57,038 nt of DNA, from contig UQSX01000014.1 in NCBI GenBank assembly GCA_900543715.1, positions 1 through 57,038 on the forward strand. The letters run 5' to 3'. Below the pieces are notes generated by a model, which saw nothing but the letters and a program-made list of their open reading frames with translations, searched no databases and was not told the origin of the DNA. Shown here in pieces: positions 24,999-33,074 of this stretch. The DNA is from an uncultured Blautia sp. (lineage in GTDB: Bacteria > Bacillota > Clostridia > Lachnospirales > Lachnospiraceae). Positions within the stretch are counted from its first letter, which is position 1. Each line of letters opens with the position of its first letter. The position numbers and the translations under genes are program-made.

Positions 24999-25829
24999 AT
25001 GAAAAAATTAAGATTTATATACAGAATGGAAATCCAATTTTCGTCTCCGGTGAACAGCCATTATTTTGCCCTGCGCTGTATCCCCGGAGACTGTTCACGG
25101 CAGAGGATTGCTCTGACAGAACAAAACATTTATCCTGCGGACTATCTGGCCAGGACAAAGGACGGATTTGGCAATATTCGGCTCAGCGGATGCTGTCAGG
25201 GACCTCATGAGACCTTCGGATATACCATAGCCGGTACTGCGCTGACCAGGGGGATGGAAGCGGTAAAAGAGCCCCTTCACCCCATGTACCGGTATCCATC
25301 GGCCTATACCCGTCCTGTTCCGGAAATAGCCGCCTTTGCCGGGGAAGCGGAAAAACTATGCCGGAAACTTGGCAAAGAACAGAATCTGGAAAAGGCCGTC
25401 TGTGTTATGGGAATGCTCTATGAGGGCTTTTCCTATGTGCCGGGATCTACAGATATCAGCACCACAGCAGGGGAGGCTTTGAAACAGGGAAAAGGCGTAT
25501 GCCAGGATTATGCTCATATCATGACGGCGGTACTCCGGTATATGGGAATCCCTGCCAGATATGTGGCAGGATTGATGATCGGAGAAGGGTATACCCATGC
25601 CTGGGTAGAAGTTTATACCCGGGATGGCTGGTATGGACTGGACCCGACGAACAATCTGCATATTGACGAATATTATATTAAACTTGCCCATGGAAGAGAC
25701 TACGGAGACTGTGTGACAGACCGGGGCTGCTTCCGTGGAACGGCCGGGCAGGTACAGAAAATTTATGTAAAGGTGGAGGAAATAAAAAATGACGGAAACA
25801 GTGGTGGCAATGAAACTGCCGGTGGATGA
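24999..25829 (+). CDS. Transglutaminase-like cysteine protease family protein
   Basis: The 276-residue protein has an N-terminal beta domain typical of bacterial transglutaminase-like proteins (residues 1-100) and a papain-like core. The triad is visible as Cys in QGKGVCQDYAHIMTA, His in YTHAWVEVY and Asp in WYGLDPTNN. Such proteins hydrolyse or exchange amide bonds. In this gene setting they are predicted to remove or transfer the product of the ATP-grasp enzyme. There is no signal peptide, so it is cytoplasmic. Its last 41 bases overlap the next gene, which argues for tight coupling. Confidence 0.9.
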   Translation: MKKLRFIYRMEIQFSSPVNSHYFALRCIPGDCSRQRIALTEQNIYPADYLARTKDGFGNIRLSGCCQGPHETFGYTIAGTALTRGMEAVKEPLHPMYRYPSAYTRPVPEIAAFAGEAEKLCRKLGKEQNLEKAVCVMGMLYEGFSYVPGSTDISTTAGEALKQGKGVCQDYAHIMTAVLRYMGIPARYVAGLMIGEGYTHAWVEVYTRDGWYGLDPTNNLHIDEYYIKLAHGRDYGDCVTDRGCFRGTAGQVQKIYVKVEEIKNDGNSGGNETAGG

Positions 25830-26727
25830 AAGCCTGCGGATCCGGAAAAACCGGGTCATGCCCACCCATCCCACAGGAGAAGAAAAGCGGATCGCAGTGG
25901 TAACCGGTACTCATGGAGACGAACTGGAAGGTCAGTTTGTCTGCTATGAGCTTCTTCGGAGGCTGAAGGCGGAGCCGGAAGGGCTGAAAGGGATCGTAGA
26001 TGTATATCCGGCTTTGAACCCTCTGGGAATTGATTCTATCACCAGAGGGATTCCTATGTTTGACCTGGATATGAACCGGATCTTTCCGGGGAATGATGAA
26101 GGCCCTATGATGGAGTCTTTGGTCTGTGGACTGACGGAGGACCTGAAAGGGGCTGATCTCTGCGTGGATATCCATGCCAGCAATATTTTCCTTATGGAAC
26201 TGCCCCAGGTGCGGATCAATGAGCTTACGGCAGAGAAACTGGTCCCTCTGGCACAGGATATCAATGTGGATTTTGTATGGGTACATGCCAACGCTACCGT
26301 GCTGGAATCTACTTTGGCTTACAGCTTAAACCAGGCTGGTACCCCTACTCTGGTGGTGGAGATGGGAGTAGGGATGCGCATTACAAAGGCCTATGGATAT
26401 CAGCTTGTGGAAGGATTGTTAAATGTTATGAAGACCCTGGGGATCTGGGAGGGAGAAGTGGGAGAAATCCGAAAGCCTATCGTGTCCGCAGACCAGGAAA
26501 TCGGTTATCTGAATGCAGACTGTGCAGGGATCTATGTTCCCCGGGTGCAGATCGGAGAACAGGTAAAGGAAGGAGACCTTCTGGGAGAGATCCTCAATCC
26601 TCTTACCGGAGATGTGGAGCAGGCAGTGAAAGCCCCTATTTCCGGCATGGTATTTACAAGAAGGGAGTATCCGGTAGTCTACAGCGGCTCCCTGCTGGGA
26701 AGGATACTGGGAGGTGGAAAAGCATGA
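25789..26727 (+). CDS. M14 AstE/AspA-family amidohydrolase with intact zinc site (M14-A)
   Basis: The 312-residue protein resembles succinylglutamate desuccinylase/aspartoacylase. Zinc ligands are His42 and Glu45 in VTGTHGDELEG and His129 in CVDIHASN. The catalytic Glu191 lies in LVVEMGVG. Substrate-site residues are DLDMNRIFPG. The C-terminal 80 residues form a beta domain resembling biotinyl/lipoyl folds (GIYVPRVQIGEQVKEGDLLGEI). The family cleaves N-acyl amides of amino acids. GGAGG lies before ATG 25789. It overlaps both the upstream transglutaminase gene and the downstream paralogue (ATGA), so the pair is coupled. Confidence 0.88.
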   Translation: MTETVVAMKLPVDESLRIRKNRVMPTHPTGEEKRIAVVTGTHGDELEGQFVCYELLRRLKAEPEGLKGIVDVYPALNPLGIDSITRGIPMFDLDMNRIFPGNDEGPMMESLVCGLTEDLKGADLCVDIHASNIFLMELPQVRINELTAEKLVPLAQDINVDFVWVHANATVLESTLAYSLNQAGTPTLVVEMGVGMRITKAYGYQLVEGLLNVMKTLGIWEGEVGEIRKPIVSADQEIGYLNADCAGIYVPRVQIGEQVKEGDLLGEILNPLTGDVEQAVKAPISGMVFTRREYPVVYSGSLLGRILGGGKA

Positions 26728-27659
26728 AAAAGACAGAAATTTTTACCCTTAGCTTACCCTATAGGGAAGACCTGAAGATAACCGGATATACTTTCGGACA
26801 GGGACAGAAGTCTGCCTGCATAGTGGGAAGCATAAGAGGCAATGAAGTCCAGCAGCTCTATGTCTGCTCTCAGATTGTAAGGAAGCTTGAAGAACTGGAG
26901 GCAGCAGGAAAAATCACCAAGGATAAAGAAATCCTGGTGATACCTTCCATAAACCATCATGCCATGAATATCGGAAAGCGGTTCTGGCCTGTGGACAATA
27001 CGGACATTAACCGGATGTTTCCGGGATACGATCTGGGAGAGACTACCCAGAGGATCGCAGCAGGAGTATTTGAAAAGGTGAAGAACTATGATTATGGTAT
27101 CCAGTTCGCAAGTTTCTACATGCCCGGGGACTTCATTCCCCATGTCCGTATGATGGATACAGGAAAGCAGAACACCAGCCTGGCAGGTCTTTTCGGCCTT
27201 CCTTATGTGGTCATTAGAAAGCCCCGGCCCATTGATACCACCACTTTGAATTACAACTGGCAGATCTGGGATACCAGCGCCTTTTCTGTCTATACTGCAG
27301 AGACGGACTTCATAGACGAAGAATCCGCCCGGCAGGCAGTCTCTGCTGTCCTTCGCTTTCTTACCAGAATGGGGATCCTGAAATATAATTGCCATAACGG
27401 CTATATTGCCACCGTGATCCATGAGGAGGAACTTATGTCTGTCAGGACCAATACAGGAGGGATCTACAGAAGACTCTGCCGGCCTGGTGATGAGGTTTAT
27501 ACCGGACAGCCTCTGGCAGAAATCTTGGATCCTTATGAGGGATATGTGACTTCCACAATCTTATCCCCCACAGATGGGATTATCTTTTTCACCCACAAAA
27601 AGCCTCTGGCTACAGAGAACGAAGTGATCTGCAAGATTATACGGCGGCTGCATAACTGA
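26724..27659 (+). CDS. M14 AstE/AspA-family paralogue lacking two zinc ligands (M14-B)
   Basis: The 311-residue protein shares layout with M14-A, including INRMFPGYDLG (like MNRIFPG) and a C-terminal lipoyl-like domain (IYRRLCRPGDEVYTGQPLAEIL). At the zinc motifs it has SIRGNEVQQ, with Arg38 for the first His, and GIQFASFY, with Gln127 for the second His. Glu41 is retained. It therefore looks catalytically inactive, or uses different chemistry, and may be a regulatory or substrate-binding partner of M14-A. ATG 26724 overlaps the upstream stop as ATGA, with GGAGGTGG ahead. A longer frame from 26277 is only an overlap artefact. Confidence 0.85.
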   Translation: MKKTEIFTLSLPYREDLKITGYTFGQGQKSACIVGSIRGNEVQQLYVCSQIVRKLEELEAAGKITKDKEILVIPSINHHAMNIGKRFWPVDNTDINRMFPGYDLGETTQRIAAGVFEKVKNYDYGIQFASFYMPGDFIPHVRMMDTGKQNTSLAGLFGLPYVVIRKPRPIDTTTLNYNWQIWDTSAFSVYTAETDFIDEESARQAVSAVLRFLTRMGILKYNCHNGYIATVIHEEELMSVRTNTGGIYRRLCRPGDEVYTGQPLAEILDPYEGYVTSTILSPTDGIIFFTHKKPLATENEVICKIIRRLHN

Positions 27660-27673
27660 TAAACAATCCGATT

Positions 27674-27738
27674 AAAAAGATCAGAGAACTGGGAACTGCC
27701 TAAAAGGGAGCATATTACTCAGGACATCTGATCTTTTT
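27674..27738 (+). terminator. Terminator of the ATP-grasp operon
   Basis: AAAAAGATCAGA (27674-27685) and TCTGATCTTTTT (27727-27738) form a perfect 12-base stem ending in five T. The 41-base interior has little structure. It lies 15 bases after the last M14 gene. Confidence 0.7.
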
Positions 27739-27759
27739 GTATGTTATGCCTCAGAAGTA

Positions 27760-27820
27760 TTGACGAAAGGGAGATTTCAGTATAATATATAGATGATAGA
27801 TATATATAGAAGATCTATAT
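27760..27820 (+). promoter_or_regulatory. Promoter and candidate PadR operator of the second PadR gene
   Basis: TTGACG (27760-27765) precedes TATAAT (27781-27786), or TAATAT (27783-27788) for a 17-base spacing. A perfect palindrome, ATATAGA-AGA-TCTATAT, lies at 27804-27820, just after the expected transcription start. The 7-3-7 form parallels the TATCGA-N3-TCGATA operators at 3259-3307. Confidence 0.6.
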
Positions 27821-27852
27821 AAAATGAAAATGTTGCGAAAGGAGGCAGGATT

Positions 27853-28203
27853 ATGGGAGATGGAAAAATTGATAAAAGTCTTCTTTCTGGAAGCACCACT
27901 TTACTTCTTCTTCAGCTTTTGTCAGAAAAGGATATGTACGGCTATGAGATGATCGAAACTTTAAGAGACCGGTCTCAAAATATTTTTGAACTGAAAGCAG
28001 GGACTCTTTATCCCCTTCTTCACGGGCTGGAGGGGAAGAAGTATCTGGAATCCTATGAACAGGAGGCGGGAGGAAAGACCAGGAAGTATTATAGGATCAC
28101 CAGAGCAGGAAGAAAACATCTAGAAGAGAAGAAAAAGGAGTGGGAGACTTACACCGGTGCAGTAGGCCGTGTCCTGGGAGGGCCTGCCTATGGAAGTATA
28201 TGA
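27853..28203 (+). CDS. PadR family transcriptional regulator (second copy)
   Basis: The 116-residue protein has the PadR winged helix with LLQLLSEKDMYGYEMIETL, the recognition segment KAGTLYPLLHGLEGKKYLE and the wing (GKTRKYYRITRAGRKHLEE). AAAGGAGG is upstream of the ATG. The palindrome at 27804-27820 suggests autorepression. Its last 14 bases overlap the following membrane-protein gene, so the two form a repressor-target pair. It is unrelated at the detailed level to the PadR at 4590-4919 apart from the shared fold. Confidence 0.92.
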   Translation: MGDGKIDKSLLSGSTTLLLLQLLSEKDMYGYEMIETLRDRSQNIFELKAGTLYPLLHGLEGKKYLESYEQEAGGKTRKYYRITRAGRKHLEEKKKEWETYTGAVGRVLGGPAYGSI

Positions 28204-29422
28204 GTATTTAGATCAGGTAGAAAAACAGATACGCCAGGAGGCTGTGCGGGAAGAGATCCGGACAGAACTGCGGCAGCATATCGAAGACCAGGCAGATATT
28301 TATCAGGAATCTGGCATGAACCGTAAAGACGCTGTAGAAAAGGCAGTAGAGGATATGGGAGACCCGGTGGAGACGGGAGTGCAGCTGGATATGGTCCACC
28401 AGCCACAGCTGGATAAAAAGCTGATGCTGGCAGTGGCACTTATATTAACAGCAGAAGCAATCCTTCAGATTTTCTATTATTTGAGGATAGAAAGACAATC
28501 CCCAGTTTTTTCTACTGCGGCCATGCTTTTGTTTGGCCTGATAAATTTTCTGTGGATGTTAATGTTTGCTGCAAAAAGCTTTTTTTCCCAGAAATTTCAT
28601 GAAGCATCAACATGGTTTGGCATGTGGCTGTCAATTGCTGTTTTAGGAGCTGTTTTCGGGGGAGTGGGAATCAGCGGAGCGGAGACATTTGGCCGTACCA
28701 GCCCGGAAGTTCTGCAAAGAGCGGCAAGCATGCTCATTATTATGCTTCCAGCTATGTATGGGGGAATGATTTTTGGCTATCGGGAGAAAAAGAAGGGATT
28801 CCTAAGGCTTATGGTTATGTTTGCTGCGGATCTGCTTCTGGGCCTTCTGATTGGCGGCGGCATCTGTATGGCCTTTTTGGTGCCTGTTCACATGGCTCTC
28901 CTGACAACAGGGATAAAAAAGAACTGGTATGGGGAAAAAAGAAAGAAACTTTTGGGAAGGATGTGGATTCTTTCTGGCATTTTGTCCTTCACGGGGATTC
29001 TGGTATCTGTTCATCAATACGGATATAGGCAGCTATGGAAGGAGAATATATACAGTTACCTGGAAATACCCGATCTGCCCGGCATCCTGAAGGCCTTGGC
29101 CGGTGAGTATTTTCCAGTAAGCCTTTGCGTATGCGCAGCAGTAATTCTGGGGTTTTTTCTGTGGATGATCCTGGATATCCGGAAACTGACCAATGATCTG
29201 TGCCGGATACTGTGCCTGGGGATTTTTGGAGGCTTTTTGGTACAGACATTATATTCTCTGGGCTGCCTTGCCGGACTGGGACCATATGAATTTGTATTTT
29301 TTCCTTTGCTGTCGGTATGGTACAGCGGCATGGGCGCTATACACTGGTATCACTACTGGTTTCTGGGGATTTTCCTGAACTGTCATAAATCTGACAGGAT
29401 TATTCCGAAAAAAATGAAATAA
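28190..29422 (+). CDS. Permease-prefix-domain membrane protein with an FtsW/RodA-like C-terminus
   Basis: The 410-residue protein starts at ATG 28190 with GGGAGG upstream. Residues 1-75 form the helical permease prefix domain (EVYEYLDQVEKQIRQEAV, then AVEKAVEDMGDPVETG), found on PadR-linked permeases. About ten hydrophobic segments follow. The last 70 residues, with LVQTLYSLGCLAGLGP and FFPLLSVWYSGMGA, resemble the terminal helices of SEDS proteins (FtsW/RodA/SpoVE), where Q-T-x-x-x-x-G-x-x-x-G-L-x-P and a P-[FL]-x-S-x-G-G motif occur. The match is partial and the middle is divergent. It could be a degenerate SEDS glycosyltransferase or an unrelated permease. Confidence 0.6.
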   Translation: MEVYEYLDQVEKQIRQEAVREEIRTELRQHIEDQADIYQESGMNRKDAVEKAVEDMGDPVETGVQLDMVHQPQLDKKLMLAVALILTAEAILQIFYYLRIERQSPVFSTAAMLLFGLINFLWMLMFAAKSFFSQKFHEASTWFGMWLSIAVLGAVFGGVGISGAETFGRTSPEVLQRAASMLIIMLPAMYGGMIFGYREKKKGFLRLMVMFAADLLLGLLIGGGICMAFLVPVHMALLTTGIKKNWYGEKRKKLLGRMWILSGILSFTGILVSVHQYGYRQLWKENIYSYLEIPDLPGILKALAGEYFPVSLCVCAAVILGFFLWMILDIRKLTNDLCRILCLGIFGGFLVQTLYSLGCLAGLGPYEFVFFPLLSVWYSGMGAIHWYHYWFLGIFLNCHKSDRIIPKKMK

Positions 29423-29432
29423 AGACCAATGT

Positions 29433-29505
29433 AAAAGGACTGCCTCAAAATCCGGAACAGGAAATAGTAGTTTCTTGTTCCGACGGATTGAGAGACAGTC
29501 CTTTT
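29433..29505. terminator. Bidirectional terminator between the PadR operon and asrC
   Basis: AAAAGGACTG and CAGTCCTTTT form the outer stem, with further paired blocks inside (AATCC/GGATT, GGAACA/TGTTCC). The structure has A and T runs at its two ends and serves two convergent operons. Confidence 0.8.
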
Positions 29506-29517
29506 GACGTGGCATTT

Positions 29518-30492
29518 TTACCTGAAATGAATTCCGCTCCAGTAAACGTTATCCTTCACAATGGTCTCAGGAGGCAGATCCACGCCCTCCAGGGCCCATT
29601 TTTTGAATTCTTTAAAGCCTACCCGGTCAATGATATAGCCTACATGTTCTTTTCCCCCGGGAGCTTTGGGATCAATGAATTCTTTGGCGAATTTGTAAGT
29701 ATTCAGGATTACTTTTAGAATGGTATCCTCGTCAGCCCAGAGAAGAAAATCTTCTCCCAGCCTTGGATTTTTCTTTCCTGTACGTCCCATAATGGTAAGA
29801 CGGTAATATTTTTTCTGGCTTCTTGTCCAGGCCCTGGTGGGGCATTTGGTGACACAGACCCCGCAGCCTACACATTTTTCTGTGTTCCGGACAATCTTAT
29901 AATTTTCCATGTGGAGAGCGTCTACAGAAAGCTGATCACAGCCTTTGATACAGGCGCTGCAGCTTACACAGCGGCTGGGATCGTACTGAGGTTCGGTCAT
30001 GCCGATAATGCCGAAATCATGCATCCTGGCTTTGATACAGTCGTTGGCGCAGCCGGTGAGGGCAATCTTAAAATGCAGGTCATTGGGGAAAATAGCCTTT
30101 TCAATCCGTTTTGCAAAGGCCGCCGTATTGTAGTTTCCGAAAGGACAGACCCGGTTGCCCACACAGGCGCTGACATTTCTGGTTCCGGAAGAGGCGTAGC
30201 CGGTGCCGGGAACCTCCTGATTGATCTCCAGATTTTCAATAATAGGCTGAAGTTTTTCATTGACCTTTGCCATGTCCCGAATAGAGATCCCTTCAATCTC
30301 GAATCCCTGCCGGGTAGTGATATGTACCTGACCGTTTCCGTATTCTCTTGCAATTTCTGCCACCTGAGTCAGTACATCTGCGTTACAGGCCCCTCCGGGG
30401 ACGCGGACTCTGGAGGCTACAATATCTCTGTGTTTGGTCACACGAAAAGCGTTCTTTTTTAACTTCTTTGTATTTACATCAACATGCATCAT
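29518..30492 (-). CDS. asrC: Anaerobic sulfite reductase subunit C
   Basis: The 324-residue protein is a nitrite/sulfite reductase-type catalytic subunit. Siroheme-4Fe-4S ligands lie in CVGNRVCPFGNYNT and TGCANDCIKARM. A ferredoxin insertion carries CVSCSACIKGC and CVGCGVCVTKCPTRAW. Basic substrate-site residues (ITTRQGFEIEG) are typical. It reduces sulfite to sulfide with six electrons in the cytoplasm, fed by AsrA and AsrB. AGGAGG lies five bases before ATG 30492, and the next codon (30489) is also ATG. It is the last gene of crp-asrA-asrB-asrC. Confidence 0.95.
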   Translation of the reverse strand: MMHVDVNTKKLKKNAFRVTKHRDIVASRVRVPGGACNADVLTQVAEIAREYGNGQVHITTRQGFEIEGISIRDMAKVNEKLQPIIENLEINQEVPGTGYASSGTRNVSACVGNRVCPFGNYNTAAFAKRIEKAIFPNDLHFKIALTGCANDCIKARMHDFGIIGMTEPQYDPSRCVSCSACIKGCDQLSVDALHMENYKIVRNTEKCVGCGVCVTKCPTRAWTRSQKKYYRLTIMGRTGKKNPRLGEDFLLWADEDTILKVILNTYKFAKEFIDPKAPGGKEHVGYIIDRVGFKEFKKWALEGVDLPPETIVKDNVYWSGIHFR

Positions 30493-30502
30493 TCCAACCT
30501 CC

Positions 30503-31294
30503 TTAATCCAGCAGTTTTTTGCCTTCCGTATAATTAAATACCGGGCCGTCCAGACAGATATAGGTGTCTCCCATCCGGCAGTGGCCGCATTTGCCCAGAC
30601 CGCAGCACATTTTCCGCTCCTGGGAGATCCAGATCTGACGGTCTTCAATATCCAGTTTCTTAAATTCCGCTACAGCGAATTTCATCATTACGGGAGGCCC
30701 TACTACGATGACAGCTGCATTTTCTTTATTTTCAAAAGTAATATCTGGAATATACTTTGTCACCAGTCCTACGTTCCATCCAGGCTCTTCGGCTGCGTCT
30801 ACGGTAATGGTGAGATTCATTTTCTGATCTTCCCATCTTTTGATGTCTTCTTTAAAAAGCACATCTTTGGGCGACTTAAATCCTGCAATGACCGTAAGGG
30901 ACTTTACTTCCTCCGGATGATTTCCGAAATAGTCGATGATACCCTTTACAGGAGATACCCCTGTTCCTCCGGCTACCACTACAAGCTCTTTTCCCCGATA
31001 ATTTTCAGGAAGGAACCCGTTGCCGTAAGGGCCTCTCATAAAAAAGCTTTTCCCTTCCTGGTTTTCAAAGATTTCATTGGTCACTTTTCCCACTTTCCGG
31101 ATGGTCAGATCTACATAGTCATCTCCAATGCCGCTGACAGAGATGGGAGCCTCTCCGTATTTTGGAACAGAGACTTCAAAGAACTGGCCCGGCTTTACCT
31201 CCCCTACATAGTGCATACGGAAGGTATATTCAATATCTGTATGGCGGATAACTTTCTGGATCTGGGACAGAAAAGGCATATAGGCGTTATTCAT
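30503..31294 (-). CDS. asrB: Anaerobic sulfite reductase subunit B
   Basis: The 263-residue protein has an FAD-binding beta barrel (RMHYVGEVKPGQFFEVSVP, MRGPYGNGF), an NAD-binding domain (VVVAGGTGVSPVKGII) and a C-terminal 2Fe-2S motif, CCGLGKCGHCRMGDTYIC. It belongs to the dihydroorotate dehydrogenase electron-transfer/AsrB family and passes electrons from NAD(P)H to the reductase. GGAGGGAG precedes ATG 31294. It overlaps the asrA stop by eight bases and is followed by asrC after ten bases. Confidence 0.95.
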   Translation of the reverse strand: MNNAYMPFLSQIQKVIRHTDIEYTFRMHYVGEVKPGQFFEVSVPKYGEAPISVSGIGDDYVDLTIRKVGKVTNEIFENQEGKSFFMRGPYGNGFLPENYRGKELVVVAGGTGVSPVKGIIDYFGNHPEEVKSLTVIAGFKSPKDVLFKEDIKRWEDQKMNLTITVDAAEEPGWNVGLVTKYIPDITFENKENAAVIVVGPPVMMKFAVAEFKKLDIEDRQIWISQERKMCCGLGKCGHCRMGDTYICLDGPVFNYTEGKKLLD

Positions 31295-32294
31295 GGCTGC
31301 TCCCTCCAATCGCTGATAATTTATTTAAACATTCTATGTAGGAAATATACTCCGGACAGACATTCTCACATCTGCCGCAGCCTACACACATAGGATAGCC
31401 GAAGCGGTTTTTATAGTTCTGGATCTTATGGAGCACTTTAAAACGTATACGCTCTCCCTGATCTTTACGGAAGCTGATGCCTCCGGCAATGTCGCTGTAT
31501 CCGTCAACCTGACAGGAAGCCCAGACTCTCCGCCGCTCACCGGCCTTTTCATTATCCCGGTAAAAGATATCCTGCATGGTGAAACAGGTGCAGGTAGGAC
31601 AGACAAAGTTGCACCGTCCGCAACCGATACATCTGCCGCTGTATTCTTTCCAGATTTCATGGGACGCAATATCTTCCGGAAGAGTTTCCGGGATCGGGAC
31701 AGCTTCTTCATTTTCTTTTACATACTGGATTTCCTGGCTGTCCCGGGGAACAGAGATCTCTTCTGCATAGGAAGAAAGAACTTCATCTTTCAGTTCCAGG
31801 TAAAGACCTTCTTTGGCAGGATGGGCATAGCCGTCATAGTTTTCAGCCTGATTGGTTCCCATGGAGACGCAGAAGCAGGATTTAAAAGACTGACTGCAGC
31901 CCATTAAGATAAATTTGGCGTTTTCCCGGATATTTTTGTAATAAAAATCTTCCGGTCCGTTGTGAAGATAGATCTCATCCAGGCGCTTTAAAGCATTCAG
32001 ATCACAGGCTCTTAGGAAGATCAGCCGTTTTCTCTTCTCTTCGGGGATTTTTACACTGTTTTCTGTAAAATACATAATGGTATCAGAAATGGGCAGCAAT
32101 GCTTCCTTAAAGCTGTAATCGGATTTTTCATCCCAGACAATTTCATCAAAGGACTCAATGATACCGTAGCGGACGATATCTGTGTCAGAATAACATCCGG
32201 TGCCGGCATAAAGCCTGGGAGCAAATACATCATAGTCTTTTTTCAGATTTTCCAGAAGCCGGGAAAGGGCTTCCTTATTCCAGAGATTTCCCAT
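31287..32294 (-). CDS. asrA: Anaerobic sulfite reductase subunit A
   Basis: The 335-residue iron-sulfur protein has two 4Fe-4S motifs near the C-terminus: CIGCGRCNFVCPTCTCF and CVGCGRCENVCPEY. The N-terminal part (FLRACDLNALKRLDEI, FILMGCSQSFKSCFCVSMG) has the 4Fe-4S dicluster/AsrA-type pattern. It shuttles electrons within the AsrABC complex. I chose ATG 32294 because AAGGAG lies seven bases upstream. It follows the Crp-family regulator by 12 bases, so both are co-transcribed. Confidence 0.95.
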   Translation of the reverse strand: MGNLWNKEALSRLLENLKKDYDVFAPRLYAGTGCYSDTDIVRYGIIESFDEIVWDEKSDYSFKEALLPISDTIMYFTENSVKIPEEKRKRLIFLRACDLNALKRLDEIYLHNGPEDFYYKNIRENAKFILMGCSQSFKSCFCVSMGTNQAENYDGYAHPAKEGLYLELKDEVLSSYAEEISVPRDSQEIQYVKENEEAVPIPETLPEDIASHEIWKEYSGRCIGCGRCNFVCPTCTCFTMQDIFYRDNEKAGERRRVWASCQVDGYSDIAGGISFRKDQGERIRFKVLHKIQNYKNRFGYPMCVGCGRCENVCPEYISYIECLNKLSAIGGSSHE

Positions 32295-32306
32295 AAACAC
32301 ACTCCT

Positions 32307-32996
32307 TTACATTTTATAAAATTCGGCCAGGCCGTCAGGGTTGGGAAGGATAAAGTGGCGGTCACGGTAGCACAGCAGCCCTCTGGCCGCCAGGCTTTTG
32401 CAGGCTCTGGAAACATTCTCCCTGGGTACGCCTACAAAGTCCGCCATTAAAGTCATGGTAAAGGGCAGACTGATATAGACTCCCTCCTCCCGCCGTTCTC
32501 CAAAATCTCTGCCTAATTTCCAAAGCTTTGCCGCAATCTTCCGTTCTGTGACCATGCTGCCGGAAGTATTTTTCAGCTGATGGGCTAGACGCCAGAGATA
32601 CCGCTCATATTCATCCAGTACCGCCTGGGTGAGAGGGAAGCTTTCCTTCATAAAGCCCAGAAAGCTCTTTTTGGGAATTTTCAGTACCAGGACCGGCGTG
32701 ATAGATTCACAGGAAAGAGACAGGGAACGGGAACTGTTTATATCATGGTTCAGAAGATGGCCTTTCCCCAGAAAAAACAGGATCTTCCGCTGTCCGTGTT
32801 TGGTGATGTTGTAGACAGATACTTCCCCCGACAGGAGAAGGAGTACATTTTGGATATTTTCACCGCTGGAAAAAAGCAGGTTTTTTTTCGGTATATTCTG
32901 GATATGTCCGGCATTTAAAAGAGTCTGGACAAGCTCCAGGGGCAGACGGTGAAAAAATTTCAGGGCCTTTAACTGGTCGGCAGATATAGTTTCCAT
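32307..32996 (-). CDS. Crp/Fnr family regulator of the asr operon
   Basis: The 229-residue protein has a cyclic-nucleotide-binding-like sensor domain (residues 20-120, LLLLLSGEVSVYNITKHGQRKIL) and a C-terminal winged helix with MADFVGVPRENVSRACKSLAARGLL. It lacks the N-terminal cysteine cluster of Fnr, so it is not an obvious oxygen sensor; sulfite, a haem ligand or redox state are possible signals. It is the first gene of crp-asrABC. A perfect TGTGA-N6-TCACA site upstream suggests self-activation. AGGAGGAAGTC precedes the ATG. Confidence 0.92.
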   Translation of the reverse strand: METISADQLKALKFFHRLPLELVQTLLNAGHIQNIPKKNLLFSSGENIQNVLLLLSGEVSVYNITKHGQRKILFFLGKGHLLNHDINSSRSLSLSCESITPVLVLKIPKKSFLGFMKESFPLTQAVLDEYERYLWRLAHQLKNTSGSMVTERKIAAKLWKLGRDFGERREEGVYISLPFTMTLMADFVGVPRENVSRACKSLAARGLLCYRDRHFILPNPDGLAEFYKM

Positions 32997-33030
32997 GACT
33001 TCCTCCTTATGGAAATAGATTCCTGATTTT

Positions 33031-33074
33031 AGTATAGCACAGAAAAGATCAGGTGTCTGTGATGTACGTCACAG
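33031..33074 (-). promoter_or_regulatory. Crp/Fnr-activated promoter of crp-asrABC
   Basis: TGTGA-N6-TCACA lies at 33058-33073, with matching flanking C and G. TATACT on the minus strand (33036-33031) is the -10 box; no good -35 box is present. The centre of the palindrome is about 41.5 bases upstream of the expected start near 33024, the standard class II activator position. Confidence 0.65.

Noticed and set aside
26277..26723. A 460-residue frame beginning at 26277 that contains M14-B
   Set aside because: The first 149 codons lie inside M14-A in another frame, are Arg/Gly-rich and unlike any protein. ATG 26724 has a good ribosome binding site and ATGA coupling.
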